Positions 52,818-60,951 of a stretch of DNA of 64,000 bases are shown piece after piece. Where the stretch lies: the NCBI GenBank assembly GCA_965214495.1, contig OZ243958.1, positions 2,604,001 to 2,668,000 on the forward strand, read 5' to 3'. Positions within the stretch are counted from its first letter, which is position 1, and every line of letters starts with the position of its first letter. The notes under the pieces were generated by a model. It had not been told where the DNA came from. It ran no database searches and saw only the letters and a list, made by a program, of their open reading frames with translations. This DNA comes from JANQOH01 sp965214495 (GTDB lineage Bacteria > Pseudomonadota > Alphaproteobacteria > UBA7887). Made by a program: the position numbers and the translations under genes.

Positions 52818-53615
52818 CTACAGCGTTTCGACCAGCTTGCGCATATCCTCGCCGATCCGCGCGAGGCCGGCGCGATAGATGAAACGGTCCCAGCCGATGC
52901 AGAAATGGCGCACGCCAAGATCGACATAGCGCTTCGCCTGTTCCACCTCGGCGATCTCCCAGCGCGGCTGGATACCGTATTCCAGCGATTTGCGGATCAG
53001 GCGCTCTTCGAACGGGCGGATCTCCGGTGTGCCCATCAGCCCGGGCTGACCGCGCGAGAAGCCGAAATCGGCCGGCCCCCACTGGGTCATGGCGACCCCC
53101 TTGTCGCGCGCCATCGCCAGCACCGCATCGATGTTCTCGAGCGCCGCGTCCTTCTCGATCATGATCGTGAACAGCACCGATTCGAGGTCCTTCAGATACG
53201 CCGACGGTTCATAGCTGCCGAAACCGGGACGGCGCAGCTTGACCCCCATCAGCCCGCGCACGCCGGGTGTGTCGGGGCGGATGGCGCGATGACACGCGCC
53301 GACGTCTTCGGGTGTGCGGACATCGGTGAACAGCACCGCCTTGAAGCCCGCGCCGAGGGCCGCCTGGGCCCAGAACCCCTGCGCTTCCTGGTCCAGCTTG
53401 ATCATGAGCGGGAGACCGGCGCATTGGCCGGCGCGCGCCAGATGGTAGAGCCGCTCCATGTCGAACGTCGAGTATTCGGCGCAGAATTCACCGTAGTCGA
53501 ACAGACCGGTATCGCCGACGATCTCGGGGATATCGGGGTCGGACGACAGGAAATGGGTGCCGACCGTCGGCGCGCCGGAGGCGAACTTGTCGTGCAATCG
53601 GTTGGCCATGATCAT
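52818..53615 (-). CDS. HpcH/HpaI-family aldolase
   Basis: Class II, metal-dependent aldolase-type TIM barrel of 265 aa acting on 2-keto acids or citramalyl/hydroxy-acyl compounds. Expected segments: FDYGEFCAEYSTFDMERLYH, then LPLMIKLDQEAQGFWAQAAL, ESVLFTIMIEKDAALENIDA with the metal-ligand glutamate, and a C-terminal GVRHFCIGWDRFIYRAG. ATG at 53615 (or 53609) follows GGAGG. It stands divergent from the SDR gene and convergent with rpoH. The substrate is unknown. Confidence 0.82.
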   Translation of the reverse strand: MIMANRLHDKFASGAPTVGTHFLSSDPDIPEIVGDTGLFDYGEFCAEYSTFDMERLYHLARAGQCAGLPLMIKLDQEAQGFWAQAALGAGFKAVLFTDVRTPEDVGACHRAIRPDTPGVRGLMGVKLRRPGFGSYEPSAYLKDLESVLFTIMIEKDAALENIDAVLAMARDKGVAMTQWGPADFGFSRGQPGLMGTPEIRPFEERLIRKSLEYGIQPRWEIAEVEQAKRYVDLGVRHFCIGWDRFIYRAGLARIGEDMRKLVETL

Positions 53616-53702
53616 CGCGGCAATCCTCCGGGACGGGCGGGCGGCGGACCTTATGCGGCTATGATGCGCCCGGCAAGACAGCGACAGAGGCGGGGGGACC
53701 CC

Positions 53703-54440
53703 ATGGCGATGAGCGATTACAGGACGGCGCTGGTCACCGGCGCTTCGGCGGGGATCGGACGGGCGACGGTGCGCGCGCTGCGCGCGGCCGGACTGGCGGT
53801 GACCGCGGCGGCGCGGCGCGCCGACCGGCTGGAGGAACTGGCGCGCGAGACCGGCGCGACGCCGCTGGCCATCGACCTCCGCGATACCGACCGCGTCTAT
53901 GCGGCGCTGGAGCCGCTCGAGATCGACGTGCTTGTCAACAATGCCGGCCTCGGCCGCGGGATGGACGATTTCCTGACCGCCGGGCGCGGCGACATCGACC
54001 TCACGATCGACACCAACGTGACCGCGTTCCTGCACGTGCTGCGCGCGGTATTGCCCGGCATGAGCGAGCGCAAACGCGGCCATGTGGTCAATATCGGCTC
54101 AGTCGCCGGACTCTACCCGCTGCGCTCGCCGATCTACGGGGCGTCGAAGGGCGCGGTGCGGCGGGCGTCGCAGAACCTGCGCCTCGACCTCGCCGGCAGC
54201 GGCGTGCGCGTGACCGAGATCTGCCCCGGCCGGGTCGTCACCGAGTTCCTCGCCGGCGCGGCGGGCGAGGAGGCAGCGAGCCGCACTTACGGCGCGTTCG
54301 ACGAGTTGCAGCCGGAGGACGTCGCGGACGCGATCGTCTATGCCGTCGGCGCCCCGTGGCGGGTCAACGTTTCGACTATCGAGATCGTCCCCACCGAGCA
54401 AGCCTTCGGCGGCCTCCGTATCGAACCGGTAGAGCGGTAG
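53703..54440 (+). CDS. Short-chain dehydrogenase/reductase
   Basis: NAD(P)-dependent SDR of 245 aa, cytoplasmic, of the classical type. The cofactor motif is TALVTGASAGIGRATVRALR (residues 8-27), NNAG is in DVLVNNAGLGRG, and the catalytic Ser and YxxxK are in NIGSVAGLYPLRSPIYGASK. CPGRVVTEF is the C-terminal motif. It resembles the YdfG branch (3-hydroxy acid or serine dehydrogenases), an impression only. GGGGGGAC precedes the ATG at 53703. Confidence 0.93.
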   Translation: MAMSDYRTALVTGASAGIGRATVRALRAAGLAVTAAARRADRLEELARETGATPLAIDLRDTDRVYAALEPLEIDVLVNNAGLGRGMDDFLTAGRGDIDLTIDTNVTAFLHVLRAVLPGMSERKRGHVVNIGSVAGLYPLRSPIYGASKGAVRRASQNLRLDLAGSGVRVTEICPGRVVTEFLAGAAGEEAASRTYGAFDELQPEDVADAIVYAVGAPWRVNVSTIEIVPTEQAFGGLRIEPVER

Positions 54441-54447
54441 CGCGGAG

Positions 54448-54861
54448 TCAGAGCGTGTCCGGCGAGGCGGCGTGGCGGGTGCCCTCCCCGGGGGTGACGA
54501 AGAGCAAGCGCGAGGGAGCGTGCGGGCGAGCGCAGTGCCAGACGCCCTTCGGAACCACGACGTAATGGCCGGGTTCGGAAAGCCGCACAACCGTTTCGGC
54601 GTTGTCGATCCACAGGACGAAATCGGTGTCGCCCGAGAGGAGATAGACCATCTCGTCGCCGTGCGGGTGCATCTCCCAGCCCGGCCAGGGTTCGGAGAAG
54701 GCATGCTCGGCGATCAGCACGTGACCGGCGAAGCCCGCATAGTCGCGGTCGAGTTCGGCGTAGAAATCCGGCGTGACCGCCTTGGTCGTCGCGTCGAGGC
54801 GAGGGCCGAGAACCAGGCGCGTGATCTTCAGATCATGGGGGCCGAAATCGCGCATCGCCAC
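54448..54861 (-). CDS. Cupin-domain protein
   Basis: Small soluble beta-barrel protein of 137 aa. The first cupin motif is EMHPHGDEMVYLLSGDTDFV with two histidines and a glutamate as metal ligands; the second is PGHYVVVPKGVWHCARPHAP. Such proteins are metal-dependent enzymes (isomerases, dioxygenases) or binders. ATG at 54861 or 54855. The gene closes the GC-rich block; the sequence downstream in the window (54880-56390) is clearly more AT-rich. Substrate unknown. Confidence 0.82.
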   Translation of the reverse strand: MAMRDFGPHDLKITRLVLGPRLDATTKAVTPDFYAELDRDYAGFAGHVLIAEHAFSEPWPGWEMHPHGDEMVYLLSGDTDFVLWIDNAETVVRLSEPGHYVVVPKGVWHCARPHAPSRLLFVTPGEGTRHAASPDTL

Positions 54862-54953
54862 GTTTTTCCAGCTACTTTGTTACTGTTTGGCGCGTACGCA
54901 CTATCTGTGTCGCTCGCCCGACCGCCCCGCAAATACTCCAGCTTGACCAAGTC

Positions 54954-55655
54954 TTATTCTTCATCCTGACTCAAATTTTCTCCCAGATAGTTCCTCACCC
55001 GCGGAATTTCTAATAGCTCATCCAAAAAGTATTCAAAATTACTTCTCCAATCACTCTGTCTCGTTCGAACAATCTCATCATAATCAATCTCCAAAAGATT
55101 GCAAAAATCCGGCCCGGTCATACACTCTCGCTCCGGCACCTTGCGCTTGAAGCCATCGAATATCGCCGTGCGCTCAGTCTGATTAAACGCTACAAAATGA
55201 ACCGACACAAGATACTGCAGGTTTCGAGCATTTTTTTCTACAAACGAATGGGCTGACCGATGTTCCGCCGCAGCTTTCTTCGTGTCGAACATATCTCCAT
55301 CCTTTAGCTCAATCACATGGCAGCGCTGGCTTTGACCACGCCGCTTAAATACGAGAAAATCAGGTTCGGCCCCGTGAAATTGCAGTGCATTCGACCTTTT
55401 TATCGCTCTTTTCGAAGCCAGCATTACACCCTCTTGCATAATCTCTTGCTCCAGGAATCGATCCAAGTTCTCAACTTGGGCCACCCGGTCGCAAATGATT
55501 CTCTCAAGCTCCGATCCCGATGAAATAACCGTCGCCTGAACACGACTGATAAGCTGTCCCAACCCTTGGTCATCAAGAACGCGAGCGTATCCACTGCCCC
55601 CATCCCTTCGACCCCTCGCGTTCCGGATAAGCGCCATGCTAACCGTTAATGTCAC
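54954..55655 (-). CDS. Type II restriction endonuclease (PD-(D/E)xK)
   Basis: Predicted restriction nuclease of 233 aa paired with the methyltransferase upstream. It has a PD-(D/E)xK core: Asp99 (AEPDFLVFK) and Glu116-x-Lys118 (CHVIELKDGDMFD), followed by KKAAAEHRSAHSFVEKNARN. The N-terminal half is helical (GLGQLISRVQATVISSGSEL). Start is ATG 55655 or 55637; both overlap or abut the methyltransferase stop at 55639. Composition is visibly lower in GC than neighbours, indicating transfer. Recognition sequence unknown. An internal chance identity to any characterised enzyme was not established. Confidence 0.82.
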   Translation of the reverse strand: MTLTVSMALIRNARGRRDGGSGYARVLDDQGLGQLISRVQATVISSGSELERIICDRVAQVENLDRFLEQEIMQEGVMLASKRAIKRSNALQFHGAEPDFLVFKRRGQSQRCHVIELKDGDMFDTKKAAAEHRSAHSFVEKNARNLQYLVSVHFVAFNQTERTAIFDGFKRKVPERECMTGPDFCNLLEIDYDEIVRTRQSDWRSNFEYFLDELLEIPRVRNYLGENLSQDEE

Positions 55656-56403
55656 AACCCACGAAATTCCGCCCTCGAATACGACACGCTTCCATCACCG
55701 AGAACGAGCCAGCAGCGGGATCGACCACCACATCACCGGGGTTAGACACCGCTTCGATGAGCGCTGCCTGCAATTTCACCGGCTTGGGATGTACACCATT
55801 CCTTTTTCTCACAACGGATTCTTGCCATACATCCGCGATGTTATGCACCTGCCATACGCCTTTTGCCTTACGGGGGCTCTTTTGCAATACCAACAGGTAT
55901 TCACACCGGCGGCGTGAGCGATACCCCATACCGATCTTTTGCTTATCCCAAGTGATCATGTCCACGATTTCCAGCGATGTGCCGCTCAACCAGTCATGAA
56001 TACCCTGGCACAGATGAAATTTGTCCACCCATAGAAAAAGGTGGCCACTGGCAAGCAAAATTCTGTCGATGCTACGGATAAATCCAGGAATTATATCCGT
56101 CATTTGCGGGAGGGCGACGCGCCTTCTTTCACGGCTCGCACCCTCGTTTCCATATGAAAGGTGATCGAGAACACCTCGATACTGAGGGTCGAAAAACACT
56201 ATCGGGAACGCGTTCGCCGGTAAATCTGAAAGAAGATGCTGCCCGTCCATTTTCAATCGTGTATTTATCGGTAGATGATCTGGAAGGTCGATTGGCGGCT
56301 GCACGATGTTGCGCGATGACGAATAGACCGAGGCTGCCGGCGCCTCGCCAAGCGGGCCCATCTTTGACGCGTGGTCCCCACGCATCGTCGCGGGAGTGCT
56401 CAT
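55639..56403 (-). CDS. Site-specific DNA methyltransferase, beta-class order
   Basis: Modification enzyme of 254 aa. Motif IV is FFDPQYRGVLD (DPQY, a variant of DPPY) at about residues 71-80, and motif I, VVDPAAGSFSVMEACRIRGR, comes near the C-terminus with NFVGCDI. The order IV before I places it in the beta group of N6-adenine or N4-cytosine methyltransferases. ATG at 56403 overlaps the stop of the amidohydrolase by four bases (ATGA), so the whole low-GC pair begins exactly at that stop codon. It overlaps the nuclease gene by 17 bases. Confidence 0.9.
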   Translation of the reverse strand: MSTPATMRGDHASKMGPLGEAPAASVYSSSRNIVQPPIDLPDHLPINTRLKMDGQHLLSDLPANAFPIVFFDPQYRGVLDHLSYGNEGASRERRRVALPQMTDIIPGFIRSIDRILLASGHLFLWVDKFHLCQGIHDWLSGTSLEIVDMITWDKQKIGMGYRSRRRCEYLLVLQKSPRKAKGVWQVHNIADVWQESVVRKRNGVHPKPVKLQAALIEAVSNPGDVVVDPAAGSFSVMEACRIRGRNFVGCDING

Positions 56404-57536
56404 GACGGCGATGGCGCGCACACTTGCGGCGCCTCGTAGTCCAGCTTCAACAACCTGAAGTAATTCTCGCCGAGGGCGATGTCGCGAAACGCCTCGTCGT
56501 CAAGATCGCCGAAGATGCGGCTGGTGACCTCCAATTCCTCGCGATAGACGTCGAAATTCTTGTTCGCCGAAGCGACGAAATCGGTCCCCGGCAGGATACG
56601 GTCCGACCATTTGGTCAGGAACGGCACGTAGCGCGCGCCGATCTCCGGGTCGGAAAAATAGTGGTCGTCGATCACCCGCCACGAAATATCGGCCATCATA
56701 TTGGGATAGCGCTCGAACAACGAGTCCAGAATGCCGATATGGGTATCCGCATCGATGGCCGTGAGCTCGCGCGACAGGCCGAGATGCATCCAGAGGATCT
56801 TGTTGTCGGGGTAAAGACGCAGCACTTCCTCAATCCACGGCAGATAGCGGGTCGGCTCGCCGTCGTGTCCGAGGTCGGAATGAATGGCCAACGGTATGTC
56901 GCGTTCGCGCAGCACCGTCATGAACGGCGCCCATTCCGCGATCGTCTCCAGCGGCACTGCCTCGTGACGGTTACCGAACAGCGCCTGCTTGACCAGATTG
57001 ACTTCGCCCATCCAGGTGAAGAGGCCCGGAAATTCCTCGTCGAGCAGCCGCATCCCGGCAAGCACCTTCTCCGGCTTCGACAGATCGGGGAAGGTCATCG
57101 ACAGGGTCAAGTGCACCGAGTCCGATTTCTTGAGGACGAAGTTCATGGCGTTGTAGAAATCGTTCTTCAGAGTCGGCGTCACCGGAGTCCCGATGCAATC
57201 GAGATAGTAGGTGCAGGCGGAGTCCAGCGGCAGCATCTGGCCGATGCCGTAGATGTTGGCGAACAATACGCCGGCATCGTCGAGATATTGCACGACCTCC
57301 TCGAACGGCAGCGCAGGACCGCCGAACGGGCGAAAGTGCAGGTGGCTGTCCACGATCGCGTTCTGCGGCAGTGCGGTGCGGTCGTAACACCAGTCGCTGC
57401 TGTTGCGGTAGGTTTCCAGCGACGGTGCCGTCGACGCCGATGGCGGAGACGCCGGCGGTTCGGTGGCGCACCCGGCAAGGCCGAGCAGAACTGCGGCGAA
57501 GGCGGCGATCGATGCTATGTTCGGCACGGTTATCAT
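56400..57536 (-). CDS. Amidohydrolase-family lipoprotein
   Basis: Exported hydrolase of 378 aa with the amidohydrolase (metal-dependent TIM barrel) fold. The N-terminus has a signal with lipobox LAGC (Cys23). The metal-binding HxH is VDSHLHFRPFGG, the third histidine region is LAIHSDLGHDG, and NKILWMHLGLSREL supplies the fourth; a late Asp (LPGTDFVAS) completes the site. Related proteins act on lactones or amides; the substrate is unknown. Transcribed toward the restriction-modification pair, whose first ATG overlaps its TGA. Confidence 0.85.
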   Translation of the reverse strand: MITVPNIASIAAFAAVLLGLAGCATEPPASPPSASTAPSLETYRNSSDWCYDRTALPQNAIVDSHLHFRPFGGPALPFEEVVQYLDDAGVLFANIYGIGQMLPLDSACTYYLDCIGTPVTPTLKNDFYNAMNFVLKKSDSVHLTLSMTFPDLSKPEKVLAGMRLLDEEFPGLFTWMGEVNLVKQALFGNRHEAVPLETIAEWAPFMTVLRERDIPLAIHSDLGHDGEPTRYLPWIEEVLRLYPDNKILWMHLGLSRELTAIDADTHIGILDSLFERYPNMMADISWRVIDDHYFSDPEIGARYVPFLTKWSDRILPGTDFVASANKNFDVYREELEVTSRIFGDLDDEAFRDIALGENYFRLLKLDYEAPQVCAPSPS

Positions 57537-57637
57537 CCCTCGGATCGACGTGGCGGCATCGCGCGGTTCGCAGGAGTATCGCCGATTCGTGCATCGGCTG
57601 CCATTCCGACCGCTTGTCCGCCCGCCGGAGCGTGAAT

Positions 57638-58033
57638 ATGAGCCCGCCCATGCGCGCGCCGAGCCTCGCCGACATTCAGCGCCTCGCCGAGCGGGCCATC
57701 GCGTCGATCCCCGCCCACCTGCGCGCCGCGGCCGACAATGTTGCGGTCCATGTCGTCGATTTCCCCGACGAGGAAACCGAGCGTGAGATGGAACTCGAGA
57801 GTCCGTTCGATCTGCTCGGCCTCTATGTGGGCGTGGCGCTCACCGAGCGCAGCGTGTCGGCGCCGCATCCCGAGCCCGACATGGTCTATCTCTACCGCCG
57901 TCCGATCCTCGACTACTGGTGCGAGACGGGCGATACCCTCGCCGCCATCGTCCGCCACGTGCTGATCCACGAGATCGGTCACCATTTCGGCTATTCCGAC
58001 GAGGAAATGGACGCGCTTCAGGGCCCGGTTTGA
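57638..58033 (+). CDS. Metallopeptidase-family (zincin-like) protein
   Basis: Soluble 131-aa protein of the minigluzincin-like (DUF1025) family, widespread in alphaproteobacteria. The zinc motif is HEIGHHFGYSDEEMDAL (residues 111-127), and the central part has FDLLGLYVGVALTERSV and MVYLYRRPILDYW. GGAG at 57627-57630 precedes the ATG at 57638. The role is not known; the fold suggests a zinc peptidase. Confidence 0.88.
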   Translation: MSPPMRAPSLADIQRLAERAIASIPAHLRAAADNVAVHVVDFPDEETEREMELESPFDLLGLYVGVALTERSVSAPHPEPDMVYLYRRPILDYWCETGDTLAAIVRHVLIHEIGHHFGYSDEEMDALQGPV

Positions 58034-58081
58034 GCGGGCGGCGCACCTCTTTTTCTGCGAACTCCGCCAACCTCGCCTCCG

Positions 58082-58777
58082 CTACCGCCGCTGGAATTGG
58101 CGGTCGCCGAACAGGATCGAGAAACGCTCTCTGTCCGTGCTTACGTCGCCGACCGGCATGGTGTCCTTCATCACGTTCCGGCCCCGGATCACCGCCGGGC
58201 GCACTTTCACCGCGTCGCGCCAACGCTTGAGATTCGGGAAGTCGTCGAAGTTCTGGCCCTGCCGTTCGCCGAGCAGCCACGGCCACACCGAGATGTCGGC
58301 GATCGAATAATCGCCCGCCAGATACTCGCTCTCCGCCAGACGGCGATCGATCACGCCGTAGATGCGCCCCGCCTCGCCCGTGTAGCGATCGATCGCATAG
58401 GGGATCTTCTCCGGCGCGTAGCGGCGGAAGTGGTGGACCTGCCCCAGCATCGGACCGACCGTCCCCATCTGGAACATCAGCCATTCCATCACCCGCAGCC
58501 GCCCACGCGGGTCGGTCGGCATCAGCCGGCCGGTCTTTTCGGCGAGATAGATCATGATGGCGCCCGATTCGAAGATCGATACGGGCTCGCCGTCCGGGCC
58601 TTCGGGATCGACGATCGCCGGCATCTTGTTGTTCGGACTGATGGCTAGAAACGCCGGATCGAATTGATCGCCCTTGCCGATATCCACCGGAATCACATTG
58701 TAGGGCAGTCCCAGCTCTTCCAGCATGATTGTGATCTTCCAACCGTTCGGCGTGGGCCAGAAATAGAGATCGATCAC
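58082..58777 (-). CDS. Glutathione S-transferase, Nu-class/YfcG-like
   Basis: Cytoplasmic GST-fold protein of 231 aa. The thioredoxin-like N-terminal domain starts MIDLYFWPTPNGWKITIMLE with the TPNG sequence characteristic of the YfcG (disulfide-bond reductase) branch, and ISPNNKMPAIVDPEGPDGEP and IFESGAIMIYLAEK follow as the glutathione site. The C-terminal helical domain ends with IADISVWPWLLGERQGQNFD. ATG at 58777. Single gene, convergent with the zincin. Confidence 0.93.
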   Translation of the reverse strand: MIDLYFWPTPNGWKITIMLEELGLPYNVIPVDIGKGDQFDPAFLAISPNNKMPAIVDPEGPDGEPVSIFESGAIMIYLAEKTGRLMPTDPRGRLRVMEWLMFQMGTVGPMLGQVHHFRRYAPEKIPYAIDRYTGEAGRIYGVIDRRLAESEYLAGDYSIADISVWPWLLGERQGQNFDDFPNLKRWRDAVKVRPAVIRGRNVMKDTMPVGDVSTDRERFSILFGDRQFQRR

Positions 58778-58848
58778 GGGTTTTCTCCTCGTCGAGCTCC
58801 GAACGCCCGCCGCGGACAGCGGCGGGGCGGCGCATTATACTCCATGCG

Positions 58849-60951
58849 ATGGAGCGGTCGTTTCGCAGGGAAATCGCCCAGCTCAGGCTCGGCGACGGCG
58901 AGGTCTTCGAGGGCGAGGGCATTCTCGCCGTCACCAAGGCGCTGTTGCAGTTGGGCGTGAGCTATGTCGGCGGCTATCAGGGCTCTCCGGTGTCGCATCT
59001 GCTCGACGTGATGGTCGAGAGCGGCGACCTGCTCGACGAGCTTGGCGTCCACCTCGAAACGCCGACCAGCGAAGCGGCCGCCGCCGCCATGCTCGGAGCG
59101 TCGATCAACTACCCGTTGCGCGGCGCGGTGACGTGGAAATCCACGGTCGGCACCAACGTCGCGTCCGACGCCCTGTCGAACCTCGCGTCGGCCGGAGTGC
59201 GCGGCGGAGCGCTGATCGTCCTCGGCGAGGATTACGGCGAGGGCGCGAGCATCATTCAGGAGCGCAGCCACGCTTTCGCGATGAAATCGACCATGGCGCT
59301 GCTCGACCCGCGCCCGAACCTGCCGTCGATCGTGCGCGCGGTCGAACAGGGCTTCGCCCTGTCGGAAGCCTCCGCCATGCCGGTGATGCTGGAATTGCGC
59401 ATCCGTGCGTGCCACGTGCACGGGCGCTTCGTCTGCAAGGACAACCGCCGCCCGGCGATCTCGCGGCGCGAGGCGCTGGCGGCGCCCGATTTCGACTACG
59501 GCCGCATCTGCCTGCCGCCGGCGACCTATGCGCAGGAGAAGCACAAGATCGCACAGCGTCTTCCCGCAGCGGTGCGCTTCATCCGCAACAATGCGATCAA
59601 CGAAACGATCGCCGGCGACCGCAACGACATCGGGATCATCGTCCAGGGCGGCCTCGCCAATACGGTGCTTCGCGCGCTTGCGAGCCTCGATCTTGCCGAT
59701 GCGTTCGGCGCGAGCCGCATCCCGATCTACGTGTTGAACGCGACCTATCCGATCGTGCCCGAAGAAATCGCCGGGTTCTGCGCCGGCAAGGATCGGGTCC
59801 TGATGGTCGAGGAAGGCCATCCCGACTATCTGGAACAGGCGGTCAACGTCGCGCTCCGCCGCGCCGATCTGCAGACCGCGGTATGCGGTAAGGATGTGCT
59901 GCCGATGGCCGGAGAATACACGGCCGAAACGGTATTGCGCGGCGTCGCGGCGTTCGTCGATAGCGCAGCGGCGCGGAAACGCGTCGCCGGCCTCGACGCG
60001 CTGAAGACGCAAGCCGCCGCCCGTCTCGGCGCGCCGACCCCCGCGCGACCGCCCAGCTTCTGCACCGGCTGTCCGGAGCGCCCGGTGTTCAGCGCCATGA
60101 AGATCGTCGAGAAAGAGCTCGGGCCGACCCACGTCGCGGCGGACATCGGTTGCCACACCTTTTCGACCTTGCCGCCGTTCGATATCGGCAACACCGTTCT
60201 CGGCTACGGATTGGGTCTCGCGAGCGCGGCAGGGGTCGCACCCAATTTCGGCAAGCGGACGATCAGCGTCATGGGGGATGGCGGGTTCTGGCACAACGGA
60301 CTTTCCTCCGGTGTCGGCAGCGCCGCGTTCAACCGCGACGACGGCGTGCTGGTGATCTTCAAGAACGGCTACACCTCCGCCACCGGATGGCAGTATCTGC
60401 CGTCGAGCCGCACGGACCGCAGCGGCGAACCTTCGGGCATGACGATTCAGGGCGCGCTCAGGGGCCTGGGCGTGCGCTGGATCAGGACCATCCGCACCTA
60501 CGACGTGGCGCGCATGGTCAAGGGGCTGCGCGCGGCGCTGACCACCAAAGCCTCGGGCCTCAAGGTGATCGTGGCCGACGGCGAATGCCAGTTGGCGCGG
60601 CAAAGGCGGTTGCGCCCGGCGCAGCGCAAGAAGCTTGCCGACGGCAGACGGACCGTGCGCACCCGTTACGGCATCGACGACTCGGTGTGTACCGGCGATC
60701 GTTCGTGCATCCGCCTGTCGGGCTGTCCGTCGCTGACGGTGAAGCCGAACCCGGATCCGTTGCGGCGCGAGCCTGTCGCGCGCGTCCACGACGATTGCGT
60801 GGGTTGCGGCCTGTGCGGCGCGCTTGCCCATGCGGCCACGCTGTGCCCGTCGTTCTATCGCGCCGACGTGGTGCACAACCCGACGGGATGGGAGCGTATG
60901 ATCGACCGTGTGCGGCGCGCGGCAATCGGGGTCATGCAGGGCGCAGGATGA
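58849..60951 (+). CDS. iorA: Indolepyruvate ferredoxin oxidoreductase, alpha-type subunit
   Basis: TPP-dependent, ferredoxin-linked 2-oxoacid oxidoreductase subunit of 700 aa that oxidatively decarboxylates aryl-pyruvates (indolepyruvate or phenylpyruvate) to the acyl-CoA. The N-terminal Pyr domain has VGGYQGSPVSHLLDVMVESG. The TPP domain includes GCHTFSTLPPFDIGNTVLGY and ISVMGDGGFWHNGLSSG. The ferredoxin-like end has CVGCGLCGALAHAATLCPSF, with 4Fe-4S cysteines. ATG overlap at 60948 couples it to iorB. No phenylacetate or tryptophan genes are nearby. Confidence 0.92.
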   Translation: MERSFRREIAQLRLGDGEVFEGEGILAVTKALLQLGVSYVGGYQGSPVSHLLDVMVESGDLLDELGVHLETPTSEAAAAAMLGASINYPLRGAVTWKSTVGTNVASDALSNLASAGVRGGALIVLGEDYGEGASIIQERSHAFAMKSTMALLDPRPNLPSIVRAVEQGFALSEASAMPVMLELRIRACHVHGRFVCKDNRRPAISRREALAAPDFDYGRICLPPATYAQEKHKIAQRLPAAVRFIRNNAINETIAGDRNDIGIIVQGGLANTVLRALASLDLADAFGASRIPIYVLNATYPIVPEEIAGFCAGKDRVLMVEEGHPDYLEQAVNVALRRADLQTAVCGKDVLPMAGEYTAETVLRGVAAFVDSAAARKRVAGLDALKTQAAARLGAPTPARPPSFCTGCPERPVFSAMKIVEKELGPTHVAADIGCHTFSTLPPFDIGNTVLGYGLGLASAAGVAPNFGKRTISVMGDGGFWHNGLSSGVGSAAFNRDDGVLVIFKNGYTSATGWQYLPSSRTDRSGEPSGMTIQGALRGLGVRWIRTIRTYDVARMVKGLRAALTTKASGLKVIVADGECQLARQRRLRPAQRKKLADGRRTVRTRYGIDDSVCTGDRSCIRLSGCPSLTVKPNPDPLRREPVARVHDDCVGCGLCGALAHAATLCPSFYRADVVHNPTGWERMIDRVRRAAIGVMQGAG

